Source: Serripes groenlandicus (taxonomy: Eukaryota > Mollusca > Bivalvia > Cardiida > Cardiidae). Taken from it: DNA of 64,000 bases. The notes beneath the pieces are model-generated. The model was not told where the DNA came from. It worked only from the letters and a program-made list of their open reading frames with translations, and ran no database searches. Shown in pieces: positions 19,814-31,179 of this stretch; the stretch's first letter is position 1; the number at the start of each line of letters is the position of its first letter. The stretch covers positions 22,274,003 through 22,338,002 of the forward strand of contig JASEVX010000011.1 of NCBI GenBank assembly GCA_031761405.1. The letters run 5' to 3'. Position numbers and translations under genes: made by a program.

Positions 19814-20658
19814 CTTGCCTCTGTACGGTGTTGATCTGGGGAGAGGGAACTGTATGTTTCTATTACAAATATGAGATGCTGCCCAGCTCTTTTACCTCGA
19901 TGTGATACCAACATACAATACAATACAGAAGCAACAAGACCCCTTTTGCCATGATAGGGCTAAAACATAATGAACTTCACCTCAAGACGAAATGAATGCC
20001 TTTCATACTTAAATATAGATAATGCTATCTTCTTAAAATCCCCATTGTAGTGCACAAACAAACTTCATATTTAGACTTAATGGCACACGTTTTAACCATT
20101 TCCCACATATCTATCATTGTGGAAGACAGTGGTGCAGAGGAAGAGCGTCGGCCTCTCGTATCCTTACTTTGGGATTTTTCCATACAAACGCGCGAGTACT
20201 GGTTAAGTCTCCAGGAAGCAGACATCGAGAGTGATTAATCTAAGCCAAAGGCTTGTTTCGCAATCGATATAAAATAAATGAGTTTAAACTAAACTATCAT
20301 TGTAGTTATATTAGAGATTAGTCTGTAGGTTCTTATAGTAATAAGTATAACTCCTTGTATCCTTAATCTTGCATTATACTGTCTTTCCCCGATATGCTGA
20401 TTTAAATTCATTATCTTTGATTACATTATGAAGCAAAATGTAATATTTGGAAATTTTGAAGAACTATTTATATATAGTGTTGAAAACTTTGTAGGAAAAG
20501 GGGAGATTTTTTTTTTCATTACGTGTTTCAAAACATATACATTTCGGAGACATTTAAACCAATCCTTTAATATCTATTGAGTAAGCAAAATAATTAAAAT
20601 CCGGAACAAAATGTTAAAAAGTGTTGAAAAGGTATGCTTTGTAAGAGCAATGCCCTCA
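19814..20658. other. No feature recognised
   Basis: Open frames of up to about 66 codons on both strands around 20025-20238 show no family resemblance. A MITE-like trace (GTTGAAAACTTTGTAGGAAA) lies near 20480. Otherwise AT-rich spacer. Confidence 0.4.
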
Positions 20659-21268
20659 TTTTAGCTCACCTGAGCTTTGCTCAAAGTGAGTTATTGTGAT
20701 CGCCTTTTGTCCGGCGTCCGTCGTGCGTCGTGCGTCAACTTCTTCTCCTCAGTAACCAGTGGGTTAATTAGGATGAAACTTCACAGAAAGCATCCTCTCA
20801 ATGACCTCACCAGATTTCTTTCAAATTGTTGGGATCCATGCAGAATTCTGGTTTCCATGGTAACGGAATGAAAAAAACTTCAAAATTCTTCTTCTCCCAA
20901 ACTGTTTGGCAGATTTTCGATAAATTTTGTAGAAATGTTCCTTGGATGACCCTCTATCAGATTCATTCAAGCCATGTTGATTGGTCGAAAAACATGGCCG
21001 CCAGGGGGGGGGGGGGGGGGGGGGGGGGGCTTGGCTATTTTGCCTTATATGGCTATAGTGAAAACTTAAAAAATCTTCTCCTCCGAAAGTGTCAGGCCGA
21101 TTTTCAAATCATTTTGTAGAAATGTTCCTAGGGTGATCCTCTATCAGATTCCTTCAAGCTAAATTGATTGGTCGGAAACTATCGCCGCCAGGGGTCGGGG
21201 CTTATATAGCTAAAGTGCAAAAAAAAAAATCAGGTGAGCGATCCAGGGCCATCATGGCCCTCTTGTTT
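20659..21268 (+). repeat. Dispersed repeat bounded by TTTAGCTCACCTGAGC and CAGGTGAGC
   Basis: Starts TTTAGCTCACCTGAGCTTTG and ends CAGGTGAGCGATCCAGGGCC with the palindrome GGGCCATCATGGCCC (21246-21260), so the outer CTCACCTG/CAGGTGAG form short inverted ends. Inside are two direct copies of an about 170-bp unit containing GACCCTCTATCAGATTC or GATCCTCTATCAGATTC and GATTGGTCG. The second half is shared with 2460-2753. No coding capacity is seen. Similar wording is common in bivalve genomes (from memory). Confidence 0.8.
21004..21029 (+). repeat. Poly-G run of 26
   Basis: Lies in the repeat unit after GGCCGCCA, where the sister unit reads GCCGCCAGGGGTCGGGGCTT. It is an expansion of a G-rich site. 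Confidence 0.95.
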
Positions 21269-22148
21269 TACAATGTTTTTGATATTTGTCTTCAGGTGTG
21301 CATTAGTCGGCCTGTTTGTCGAAGAAGTCTTCTTGCACAAGCCTTTGCTTTAATTGATTGATTGCTTGTTTATCTAAGTTACTTTATGGCACTGTTTAGT
21401 GTTATGTGTATGCCTGCTTGCGCAAGTGGTGGGGTAAGATATACCTCAAAGTATGCTCACAAATGTCTATAAATTGATACAAAGTTGGTAAAATCATTTT
21501 GATAAGTACATTTTATATTCAGATTACATTTGTGTTAGATATATATTTAAACTAAGGTACAATGTCCGCTTAAATTTGTTCCTTGCATAGATACTTAGAA
21601 ACAATGTTGAAAACAGTTGGTGTTTTCAGAGACATATTTATAAACACATATGTGTTTATATGTTTCTGGTGTTTTCTACCTTTTGGGTTATAATATAAAT
21701 AAGGGAAATATACCAATTTCCCCTTTGTAGATTTGTGTAGATTTTTTACCAGTGATGTTATAGCTAACAAACTATCAAAAAACAATAATATCATTTCTGT
21801 TGCAATTAGTTTGATGTTGAGCCCATTTTCCCCACTTACTGACTGGACTATAAATTTACAAACCTTTAATACAAACAACACATTTTTCATACCATTTGAA
21901 TCACAGTCCGACCCTTATTATCTCACATACTTTTTATCTTATTCTACTTTTCACTTTTCTTCTTCTCATCATTATCATTATCTCCTTCTTCTAATTCTTC
22001 TTTGTAACATAGAATACATTGCGAGAATATTGAAATGCATGGTACATAAGGTTGACATATAGTCGAAAGTCTTATTATTTGTTTGTATTGTAACATGTTC
22101 TTACGTATATCTTGTGTGAAATAAATAAAAAATAAATAAAAAAAAAGG
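21269..22148 (+). other. AT-rich spacer ending in an A-rich retroposon-like tail
   Basis: No protein recognised in the 106-109 codon frames on either strand. The block ends TGAAATAAATAAAAAATAAA followed by an A-run (22118-22147), which looks like the 3' tail of a retroposed plus-strand element abutting the minus-strand ORF1 remnant. Confidence 0.4.
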
Positions 22149-22149
22149 T

Positions 22150-22622
22150 TTGTCAAAATGCATGGCTGCATATTGACCCTTTACCCCCAAGTTCGAAAAA
22201 CTTAACCCTGTTTGTTAAGTCCTTCTTAACAAAACAATAAGACGTTTTAAGCAGCATCCTTTTGGCTTCATGTAGGATTTGATTACGATCTTTAAATCTA
22301 GTGAATTTTACCACATTTGTACACTTTTCATCGTCATTCGATTTCACCCTGAGTGCTATTTCAATGTCTATCTTTTTTAAGACTCGGCAAAATCAAATCG
22401 TTTTTGATACAGTGTCTTACGTTTTCCTCCGTGTCGCTCCAATACTCGTTTAGACAACCACGTATATCCCCCCGATTCGCAGGTTTTTACGTCTATAATG
22501 CCCCTCTAAAATGTCGATATTAGAGCTGCGGTTGTCGATTTTATACTTCAACTCCTCATTATCTTTCCTAATAGCCTCAATTTTTAATAAGAATGCCAAG
22601 TCATGCTGAAACAAGGTCGATA
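22150..22622 (-). pseudogene. L1-type LINE ORF1 remnant (coiled coil plus RRM-like)
   Basis: The minus strand reads KIEAIRKDNEELKYKIDNRS (coiled coil), then YRRKNLRIGGY. After a frame change come DTEENVRHCIKNDLILPSL and, after another, IDIEIALRVKSNDDEK, NVVKFTRFKDRNQILHEAKR and VKKDLTNRVK. This follows the layout of L1/Tx1-type ORF1 proteins (coiled coil, NLRIxGI, I-x-x-A-x-RV, xxVKFxxxKDRxxIL, xxxEDLxxRV), which bind element RNA. Two frameshifts and no ORF2 next to it show it is a relic. Confidence 0.75.
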
Positions 22623-22624
22623 TT

Positions 22625-23016
22625 GACTTGACAAAGATGTATCAATTAATGTTAACATTTTATTTATTGATTGTTATTTTTAATAGTATTTAGTTCATAT
22701 GAAAGTCGCCACTTCGCCACGACATGTGTTTCCTTGTTGTCCCGCACCAGAACCCCACATACAATTATTTGCCTTACTACAAAGACAGTAAGGAATCCGC
22801 TTTCTCCTTTCATTTAATTTAGATTTCATAAGCATGTTCTTCTTTTGTTAAAACAATAGAAGAATTGAGAGTAGCTTAAATGGCACCATCTGAAGAAAAA
22901 TGCAACATCTATCAAAAGGAAAGAGTAATTGAAATCATGTAGTAAATATTGTACTCTGTACTGCATATTACTACAATCTAAAGATCTACATTGTAGACAT
23001 TGTCAGACCATGTTGC
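22625..23016. other. No feature recognised
   Basis: AT-rich spacer upstream of the ORF1 remnant on its strand. Confidence 0.4.
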
Positions 23017-23150
23017 TTAACCCTTTCCCACGTATGTACGCTTCCTGCCGCGTCTGCATTATTGTGGTACAAGCAACAGAGTGTTCATTATGAGAAATTT
23101 CTCCTTTTACCACAACATTTTCAACTTGATTCACAGTTCTGTCACATAAG
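23017..23150. mobile_element. TTAA-MITE, right-truncated
   Basis: TTAACCCTTTCCCACGTATG and a hairpin around GTGTTCATTATGAGAAATTT, then lost in flanking DNA. Confidence 0.75.
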
Positions 23151-23458
23151 TTTTCAATTGTTGTTTAATAAGGATATGGCTTAACGATATAAATGATAAT
23201 TCATCAAAGCAGTTGTTCTTCAATCATTTGAATGTCGTTTAGTAGGCTGATTGTGACATTTTCCTTTTTGTCCCTTGTCCATTTCTTCACAATGAAGAAG
23301 GCCGGTGAAGGAAGATATTGTTATATTGTGGTACAAAAACAAATCCTTTTCAGACGGTGTCGTTTATAATCCGGTATTTCATGCATGAGCTTGACAAATA
23401 TGTACCCGATGACGATAGGATTGAAAATTTGTCCTGTTTTGTTCTGTTTTGTAATGTT

Positions 23459-23690
23459 TTAACCCTTTCCCATATACTACAATTCTGCAGCAGAGGACTT
23501 TGAAACGTTTATAATTTGGAATGCGTTAACCCTTTTCCCAACTGCAGGTCAATTTTGACACATCTGCCGAAGATGACGTTTGAAATAATTATCACAATGT
23601 TATCTACATATTAATTGAACAGCCATTTATGGAGATTTTTACAATTTTATCCAAGATATTTCCAAGCTGGTTGTGGAAGTTTGCATTAAG
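23459..23690. mobile_element. Two adjoining TTAA-MITE fragments
   Basis: TTTTAACCCTTTCCCATATA with CTGCAGCAGAGGACTTTGAA (23459-23520), directly followed by GTTAACCCTTTTCCCAACTG (from 23527) with a decayed body. Confidence 0.7.
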
Positions 23691-23789
23691 TCAAAGATGA
23701 ATAGTGAAATATATCACTTGATAATTTCATTGTTTTAAACATTGAGTTTGTCAATGGTCCTATGAAAAATTATATAAATAACACATCTA

Positions 23790-24011
23790 TTTACCCTTTC
23801 CCACAAACAGGGGCTTTCTGACACCTCTGTAAAAGACGAATTTTGAAACCATTGTAGTAATAGGAGAAATTGCTCGTTATAAGCAATTGTTCCATTTACC
23901 ACAATGTTTTCAACTCTATTCAAAAATGGTATTAACATTAACAGATGTTTTCCATAGTTTTGCCCAGATATGTTCAGACTCGTCTGCTGCAGACTTGTGG
24001 GAAATGGTTTA
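23790..24011. mobile_element. TTAA-MITE, full length
   Basis: TTTACCCTTTCCCACAAACA to ACTTGTGGGAAATGGTTTA, with a central hairpin around CTCGTTATAAGC. Confidence 0.85.
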
Positions 24012-24294
24012 TGCTTTATGATAAGAGCTTCTGTATTTTCAACTTTCAATATGGCGGAGATAAGAATTATACTGATATTTTTATTTTCGTTTGAAATTTG
24101 ACTTTCTTGCTAGACCTTGTTAAATTATGTTTCAAAAATGCAGGTTTACGACTGTATCACCATTGATCTTAAATAGTTATTGCAAATTACAAAATTTAGC
24201 AGTCATTGATGAAATGTAAAAGAAATAGTCATAATAGTCTCGATTATCATTTAAAGAACTAATCCGATCAATTATAAACAGCATTTAGTAAAAA

Positions 24295-24510
24295 CCGCCT
24301 CAGTTTCGGGAGGTCGCAGGTTCGATCACCTACCGGGTCATACTTAAAAATGGTAGTAATAGCTTTGCCTCCTTGCTTCCCTTGGTACTCAGGGTTGTGG
24401 AGTTAGCATTTCGACCGACTCACTGGTGTCAGGATAAATGGACCAGAAATACTAGCAACTTACCCTGGAAACCTAAGTTATAGCTGACAAATTGATGGAA
24501 GCAGGGTAAA
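24295..24510 (+). mobile_element. SINE, tRNA-Pro-like head
   Basis: ACCGCCTCAGTTTCGGGAGG, then GGTCGCAGGTTCGATCACC (B-box) and the body AGGATAAATGGACCAGAAAT. The A-box half is decayed and the tail is lost. Confidence 0.75.
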
Positions 24511-24924
24511 AACATTTTGCAATGTGTTTTACATGTACGAAAGTTTGCAAGTGATATTTGTACGGCAAAGTATATTTTCATTTGTCCTTGTATGATAAGC
24601 AATTGAGAATATTATTATATAAGACAAAGCGCTTAAGTAAAAGTTGACATTATAAACTTGTTAATTATTGTGAAATATGTGTAAATAAACAATACTCAAT
24701 GAAAAACACAAAAACTCTTTGATCTTGCTGTGCACTGTTTGACAAGCAGTCGTAGTAAGTTTCTAGAACTTTCTGACAAAACTACACATTTGGATTGGTA
24801 TTATGCGCAAATATATGTTTATTTCAAACTGTCGTAAGAACGCTTTAGTTGATTTTCCTGGAGTATCGCAAGGACTGTGTTACCGAAATTTCGGGATGAT
24901 CTGATCGTGTGTCTGGTGTAATTT

Positions 24925-25190
24925 GGATTTAAACGCCGTTTTCAACAATATTTAAGTCATATCACGGCAGCAAGTTCACCTACTCATGTGTTTCCTTGCT
25001 TTCTCACACCAGTACTCCACTACAAACAACACTCTTGTCAAATAACCGGCTGCTTTTCCATATAAGCCGAATGGTGGAAGACAAATTAAGCTTGTCACAT
25101 TGACTATTGTCAAACATCGAAATGAATGTTTGCCGAGCTGGGGTTTGTCACAACCCTCGTCGCTACCGACTGATCTACCGGGGATTTGCT
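24925..25190 (-). mobile_element. SINE, antisense, decayed
   Basis: The plus strand begins TTAAACGCCGTTTTCAACAA, runs through CACACCAGTACTCCACTAC, and ends CTACCGACTGATCTACCGGG, the inverted A-box region. Same family as the copy at 15655 but with a 20-30 bp loss in the B-box area. Confidence 0.85.
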
Positions 25191-25554
25191 CTGGATGGTC
25201 GGAAAGCGAACTCACAGACAATGAGGAAGAGGTTTATGGACAATGGACACTGGGGAACAGACCCGTAAAGCAAAGCATGCATGAAAATGAGCCCTGATGT
25301 TTTTCAAGAAAAAAAAACCACAACAAAATATACGTTGACAAACATCACAGCATATTCTTCTTCAGTTAAATCTCTTCATACACAGGTTCTTGCTAAAAAC
25401 TTTCTGCATTGGGGAAGTTAGTATAGTAAAAACTGATGTTTTCAAAAATATAAATTCCGTTCAATTGAGAAATGAGCACATTCGGATGTTAAGTGTCCCT
25501 GGATATTTGTATTAATATGTTGGCATTACACACACTAACTGACTGTTTCCCTTA
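25191..25554. other. No feature recognised
   Basis: AT-rich spacer. Confidence 0.4.
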
Positions 25555-26165
25555 AGTGTTTGCTAATAACAAATACTTGTATAGCACTTTATGCATGTTG
25601 CATAGTTCTGCGCGTTTTGGCAAATATAAAAAAAGTGGAAGGCTGTGAACAGACACAAAACGGTCGAAGCCATGGTGGAGGTTCATTCTTTCCTGACGCT
25701 CGCATTCATACTTTCGATCATAAACACTTTCCTTTTCTAAGAACTTTTTTCTCAGGGAATATGGCAGTAGTTAGATACGAGAGCACATACAATGTATGCA
25801 GTTAAACTATACTTTTACAATAAATTGAAAGTATCGGAAATAAAACATTTTTGTCGAGTACGTTGAATTGTTTTAAACCAATTCAGACGATAAGTGAAAA
25901 TCTGGTTAGTGAGACAATTCGTAGGCAGTTTACACAGTCTTTGAAGGAAAGTTGTTTTGCGTTTGTCAATTTCACATTATATGTTGTACCGACCTAGCAG
26001 ACTAAATACCATATCTGTACGTGTCCTACAGTGCAAATGCTGTGATTGTTTGCCACATAATTACCAAAGTTTGCAACGTTCTGAATTTCTAAAGAAGACA
26101 TAGAGTGCCATAGCTCACATCCGTACAGTGTAGACGAAATTGGTATTGTTTAAAGTAGTGAACCC
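25555..26165 (-). pseudogene. LINE ORF2 C-terminal remnant
   Basis: The minus strand reads TLYGCELWHSMSSLEIQNV; after a frame change, KQSQHLHCRTRTDMVFSLLG; then CEIDKRKTTFLQRLCKLPTN and CLTNQIFTYRLNWF. Further weaker stretches (SDTFNLL, MNASVRKE, FYICQN) follow, broken by stops. The pattern LYGCELW...L..I...Q..-RTRSDM...-IDxxKLxFLxRLCxLPxxxLxxxIFxxRL is typical of the region after the RT domain in molluscan RTE-like or Tx1-like LINEs (from memory). Its 5' side is cut off by the TTGACGA array starting at 26207, so the catalytic RT domain is missing. Confidence 0.7.
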
Positions 26166-26206
26166 ATTGTAATAAGGTTGATATATCAAATGTTGTTTAC
26201 TGCTAG

Positions 26207-26872
26207 TAAAGCCTAATTTGCATTCAATACGTCCAGATACATTATTTAAAAGACGAAAATAAAGGTTTTAGAAAAATATTTTGTTCGTCAATTCGTCAAC
26301 AAAATTGACGAGATGACGAATTTGACGCAGCTCTTCTGATTGACTGATCGCCATGAAACAAGAAACAAGGCCTTATTTCCATTCAATACGTCCAGATACA
26401 TTATCTAAAAAACAGAAAAAAATATTTTTAGAACAATATTTTTTTCGTCAATTCGTCAACAAAGTTGACAAATTGACGAACTCGAAGAAGCTTTTCTGAT
26501 TGACTGCTCGCTATGAAACATGAAATAGGGCCTAGTTTGCATTCAATACGTCCAGATGCATTATCTTAAAGACAGAAATAAAGTGTTTTTAGAAGTCTTT
26601 TTTTCGTCAATTCGCAAACAAAATTAACGAGTTGACGAACTTGACAAAGCTCTTCTGTTTGCCTGATCACCATCAAACATGAAATAGGGCCTAATTTGCA
26701 TTCAATACGTCCAGAGACATTATCTTAAAGAAAGAAATAAAGTATTTAGAAAAAATGTCACAGTTCGTCACTCGTCAATTCATCACTCGTCAACCTAACT
26801 TCATGGACTAAACAAAATGTCACAGTTCGTCACTTGTCAATTCGTCACTCGTCAACCTAACTTCACGGACCT
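26207..26872 (-). repeat. TTGACGA-rich array element, copy 2 (antisense)
   Basis: The plus strand shows CATTCAATACGTCCAGATAC at about 150-160 bp spacing (four units), each with AGCTCTTCTGATTGACTGAT-type sequence. It ends with two copies of CACAGTTCGTCACTCGTC or its variant and TAACTTCACGGACC, the inverted form of the start of copy 1. Confidence 0.92.
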
Positions 26873-27239
26873 GGTTTAAATGACTCATTCGTGAAAGACG
26901 AACTTAAAATAAAGCAGTTTCGGTAATGTTCCTGTCATAAGAAAATCACACATTAATGCATCATCATACTTGGTTGAGCGCCGAGGACGGAAGCCATTAC
27001 ATTAAATGTCTTTGGAATGACCCGTGTGGGAATCTCACCCGCGACCTCCCGTTCCAGTTTAAATGAGCGGACCTACGGGAATGCCAACACGTTGGTATTT
27101 GCTTAAATTTGGCTTGTACAGCTTTGCATTTGAGAGAGTCCATATTTATTTCCAGGAATATCAAGATAATAACATTGATTTGAGCAGTCAACAATATGGA
27201 CAGACGGCTTCAATAAATCGGTTCCACTAGTGAACTGGC

Positions 27240-27390
27240 TAAAGCTTTCCAACATGCATTCTTACCAGCTTGCAGCATACGACATTTGAAAACATTGTAG
27301 GAAAATGAGAAATTGCCAAGATGATCAATTTTCATTTTATCCCACACAGATTTCTACTACATTTAATAGAGAATTTCAATAGTTAACCGA
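27240..27390. mobile_element. TTAA-MITE, decayed
   Basis: CTAAAGCTTTCCAACATGCA, GCTTGCAGCATACGACATTT and a central hairpin GAAATTGCCAAGATGATCAA. The right end is lost. Confidence 0.6.
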
Positions 27391-27435
27391 TGTCGCGTTG
27401 AAATCCACCGGTACTGTGTGATTAGCGTGGGGGAT

Positions 27436-27570
27436 TTTGAAGCAGGTGTCTCGGGTTCGATACCCAGTCGCGGCGGTCAAGGCGATGCACATTTTCACAT
27501 TGCTTACCTAGGGATCATGAATAGGTGAACTGTCGTCGGTATATAAATATGGAAAACAACGTAAACTCTA
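27436..27570 (+). mobile_element. tRNA-headed SINE, partial
   Basis: GAAGCAGGTGTCTCGGGTTC plus GATACCCAGTCGCGGCGGTC (B-box half) and the body GGGATCATGAATAGGTGAAC. Counterpart of 12153-12300. Confidence 0.7.
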
Positions 27571-27899
27571 ATAACTTAACTGCAAGATGCGTTGTCAAAA
27601 TTGTATAATACCTATGTGGTGAAATACTTTAAAACTTGTAGTAATGCACACCCCTCTTTAACGCTCAGGGTTGCGTGCTTGGCATTTCGACTAACTCGAT
27701 AAACGTCTGAGATGTGATTCCTGTGTATATCCCTGTCAATAAAGGCGACGTAGTATGGGTTTCAACATAAGGATGGTCTGTATAAAATATACCTGTAACT
27801 CTCTGTACCAGAACATGTGCATCACGTAAGGTGTAAAAGGATCTTGATGCACCCCCTGCATGCCACCCTTTTTCTTATCATAAAGGCGTATCTGTAGCG

Positions 27900-28075
27900 G
27901 GCAACTTTTGGCACAGTGTGTTCAACTCCATTCGATAATCAAACTTTAAATAATTAAACTTTTTATTTGTAGACAAGTCCCTAACTTTTGCCAACCTATT
28001 TTCAATGTCGTCTGCTACAGATTTTCTATATGTAAAAAAAAGCTGCAGATTTACTATATCTGGTAAAAGGGTTGA
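27900..28075. mobile_element. TTAA-MITE, right half
   Basis: TTTTCAATGTCGTCTGCTAC and CTATATCTGGTAAAAGGGTT, collinear with 13908-14034. Confidence 0.65.
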
Positions 28076-28489
28076 TTGCTTTCACATCCTATGTGAAGAA
28101 TCTATTTCTGCTTTAAAATTGTTTAAAGTGTTGTATTTGAAATCTGTGAGGATGTGTTGCAGATTTGTTGTACATGTATGCGAAAAAGGCTGAACAGTTT
28201 TAAATGTCAGAGATGTTTGCTTTTTTGTATATCATACAGTTTATTTTGAAAAAAATAAATACTGTACATATGAAAAACAAGCTTCATATTCAAAATATAA
28301 TTCCGCGAATGTTCGTGGACTGGTTTACACATAGAGAATGTATTATACGAATTTTCATAAAGGTACAATATATAGTAACCTATTATAGACTGTAATGGTT
28401 CGAATGTTTGTGTTCGAAGTCAAATATTTTTTAGCTCTACAGAAATTCTTTCACAGCTGCACTGTCGGAGGTTGTATTTTGGCTCTTTC

Positions 28490-28735
28490 TTCTCGGTGGT
28501 CAGAACATCGGCATCGGCATACCAGGGTTCGATCTCAGGTCGGGTCATATTAAATACTTATAACATGGTAGTTGTGGTTTCCTTCTCTGCGTCCAGGGAT
28601 GCAGAGATAGTAGACATGTAACGATTGGTGAACTGGTGTCAGGATAAGTTTACAAGGAGTAATGGTATTAAACTAGAAAACGCTTCACTGAAACACTGTT
28701 GAATGCGGCGTTAAATACAAAATAAAAAAATCCAG
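28490..28735 (+). mobile_element. SINE, tRNA-Pro-like family
   Basis: CCAGGGTTCGATCTCAGGTC (B-box), AACTGGTGTCAGGATAAGTT and the tail CACTGTTGAATGCGGCGTTA followed by AAATACAAAATAAAAAAATC. Confidence 0.8.
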
Positions 28736-29002
28736 AACAAACAAACAAATCGTTTTGGCGTTTATATCGTACCGGTAAATGTACAAGAATCTCAAATACA
28801 TTACATTATACGTAACACTAGATACGCCCCCGTCTTAAACAGATATTGCGTAATGTTTCGAGGATTTGTTACTCGACGGACAGTACAGACAATAATTTAA
28901 AGTATGTTAAAGATGTTTGTTTTAGTTTTTATTTAAATTACTTTCACGTGACTGATATGTTTAGTCAACCCTAAACATTTCTTAGCAAGTGACCTAGTTT
29001 GA

Positions 29003-29120
29003 ACCGTCTCCTTGGCGCAGTGGTTAAAGCGTCCACCTCGGGAGCGGGAGATCAGTTGCAATACCAAGTCAGGTCATACAAAAGAGTATACAAATGGCAG
29101 GAATGGATTTCAATATTGTC
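29003..29120 (+). mobile_element. SINE head, tRNA-Pro-like family, truncated
   Basis: ACCGTCTCCTTGGCGCAGTG (A-box side), GTCCACCTCGGGAGCGGGAG and a decayed B-box; the body fades after about 100 bp. Confidence 0.7.
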
Positions 29121-29299
29121 GTTCAAGATTGCGGAGATAGCATAAAAGCAAACCATTCTGCATTAACAAGTTAGGAGTTGAAGGAAACTTTTTATTTCAA
29201 ACTAAATTTACCAGGAATGAATGTACACATGTGGAATAAGTCTTATTGCAGAAGGTGTAGATGTAATGCTTCATTAAAATAAATCTATGTGACTCAACA

Positions 29300-29745
29300 T
29301 CTCGCTCATTCATGTCCGAGATAAAGTCGAGGGTCTCGGAGGCATTAAGCTCGACCTTATTACTCTTAATGAGATGATACTGAAGGCGACAATAAAGGCG
29401 GAACCTCAGTTGGGCGAACCTTTTATTTATTATTACACGTGATCACCAGATCGAAGTCCTCGAAGTATTGATAGCCGTACAAGTATTATTTTGTGGCAGG
29501 CTATTCGTGTGCTGTGCTTTCCGGCATTTTCGGCATCTTCCATCCCCTTTGTATGGTAGGTTCTCATGTGTCCAGCTTGTTGTCGAGGTCATCACAAACC
29601 CGGTCAATATATGTGTCATCAAGAAGACTGTTAAGGGTCGATTTAGTCAACTAGGCAGCATCGTGTCTCTCCAACGCTGAGAGACCCGCGTGTTAAAGTG
29701 CGTGGCTAAGATCGTTACTGTGTTTCAATAACTTGTACACCAACG
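29300..29745 (-). pseudogene. hAT transposase remnant, copy 1
   Basis: The minus strand contains, around 29600-29560, DDTYIDRVCDDLDNKLDT, a stop, then EPTIQR, and later NNTCTA. These align with the better-preserved copy at 49428-49751 (DDTSNDCFLFDELDSKLDT, EPTIPM, NTCTA). Frame changes and stops prevent any continuous product. Identification as hAT depends on the partner copy. Confidence 0.5.
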
Positions 29746-30262
29746 AACAGCAAAAAATAAGTCAAAACATGTAACATGTGCCTTGACTCCTACGATTTTT
29801 AATCTCCCCTCAGGATATTTACTACATTCATACACGCTCTATCAGAAACACCTCTCACTGTGTTGAATCATCGTATGCAGTTTGATTAAATATCATCCAG
29901 TAGTTTTCAAATTATGCTCCGGACAAGGAAAGTTGCAACGGACTGACCGACAAACGGAACAGCCGACCAAACGACTGACCGACCGACCGCAGGGTGACTC
30001 CAATATACCCCCTTCAAACTTCGTATATAAATATGTCTGGCAAATACAATTCGTAAATTGTATTATCATGTAAATTAACACGTGAAAATGTCTTATAACC
30101 ACACAGTGAAGTAAAAAGAAATAGTCTTTCATTTTTTGATTGTAAATGTGTATCATATTAAACATTTTTGATAAGGTATCATAACAATTGCATTAAAACA
30201 GATTTGCAAGTTTTATATTCTTAGGTCTATTCATGGTCTCTTTGTATGAAGGCGCAGCTATT

Positions 30263-30316
30263 GTTTTTTTTTCATTTGGGGTTTTACGCCATACTATTTC
30301 AGTTCTATCATGACGC
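30263..30316 (-). mobile_element. SINE 3'-end fragment with target-site duplication
   Basis: Contains GGGGTTTTACGCCATACTAT and CAGTTCTATCATGAC, the inverted SINE tail. It is flanked by GCGCAGCTAT on both sides (about 30253 and 30317). The partner segment at 50490 has a single site (GGTGCAGATATCG) and no insert, confirming an insertion. Confidence 0.8.
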
Positions 30317-30479
30317 GCAGCTATGGTAAAACTGAAACTATTATAGTTTGAAAGTTATCTTCTACAGTAAGACATAATTGGCAATTTCCTTCACCACAAG
30401 GTATTGTGTTTGGTAAAACAAGTATTTGCATTTAAAAAAGGAAAACAATCCCTCTATTTTTAACGGTGTACTAGAAATG

Positions 30480-30690
30480 ATATCTTAACGTTGTCTGCTT
30501 CAAACACATGTGATAGAAATCATAGTAAGACTTAAAATATAAACGTATATTTAAGATAAAGCAGAAAACATTGTGAGAAGAAGAGAGAAGAGAGAAAGCT
30601 TATTAAAAGCAATTCTTCTTCTATCAGAATGTTTTCAAATGCTGTCAGTTGAAAAGGCATCAACGGTATCTGTATAAGGGAAAGGGAACA
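30480..30690. mobile_element. TTAA-MITE, shared with duplicate
   Basis: ACGTTGTCTGCTTCAAACAC, GAAAGCTTATTAAAAGCAAT (hairpin) and GTATAAGGGAAAGGG. The same copy is present in the partner segment (51305-51535), so it predates the duplication. Confidence 0.7.
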
Positions 30691-31179
30691 GGAAGTTAAT
30701 ATCCATTCAACATTTTGACTCTACGTGTTAGATATGAACAATGTGTTTTTGAAGGCCAGTATATACTTTGCATACATATATTATATTTCATTATAACACA
30801 CGGTCTGCTCCTTTCAATGCAGTGTGTTATATTTTTAACGTCCTGACTTAAATAGTTTCAAAGAAAACGACACTAAAACATATATCAGGTAAATAATGGC
30901 AGATTGATTTGAATAATAACCCTTATTATATAATAAAGCATATTTTATAATTGGAAAGATTATTCCGAAACATGCACACATAATCTTATTATAAGATGAA
31001 TATTACACCTGCCTCGAGCGAAACATTTCCCCCGATACAGACGACATCTGACGTTTCTGCATCACAGGAAATCCAAAAAACAAATTAAAAAATATCATAA
31101 CATAAATATATTTTATGTGTAAATTGTTTTGGTATATTTATAGAAATATGATTTGATAAAAGTGTATTACCTATAATGG

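Larger units (their letters stand above)
26893..28300 (+). repeat. Duplicated segment, copy 2 (partner 10885-14415)
   Basis: Collinear with copy 1 but lacking the 81-bp array, a stretch matching about 12420-12635 and about 1 kb matching 12790-13850. It starts directly after the TTGACGA array. Homology fades after CAAGCTTCATATTCAAAATA near 28300. Confidence 0.85.
29300..31135 (+). repeat. Diverged duplicated segment, copy 1 (partner 49350-51985)
   Basis: Matched blocks with copy 2 include TGTGCCTTGACTCCTACGAT (29779) with TGTGCCTTGACTCCTACAAT, AGGTCTATTCATGGTCTCTT (30223) with AGGTCTATTCATGGTTTCTT, CAGAAAACATTGTGAGAAGA, TTAAATAGTTTCAAAGAAAA and AACATTTCCCCCGATACAGA. Divergence is considerable. 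The two copies differ by clean insertions: a SINE fragment only here, a TTGACGA array only in copy 2. Confidence 0.8.

Noticed and set aside
21733..22062. 109-codon plus-strand gene
   Set aside because: Low-complexity Ser/Leu/His tail, no known motif, AT-driven composition.
29893..30165. 90-codon minus-strand gene
   Set aside because: No similarity, not conserved as a frame in the duplicate segment at 49-50 kb.
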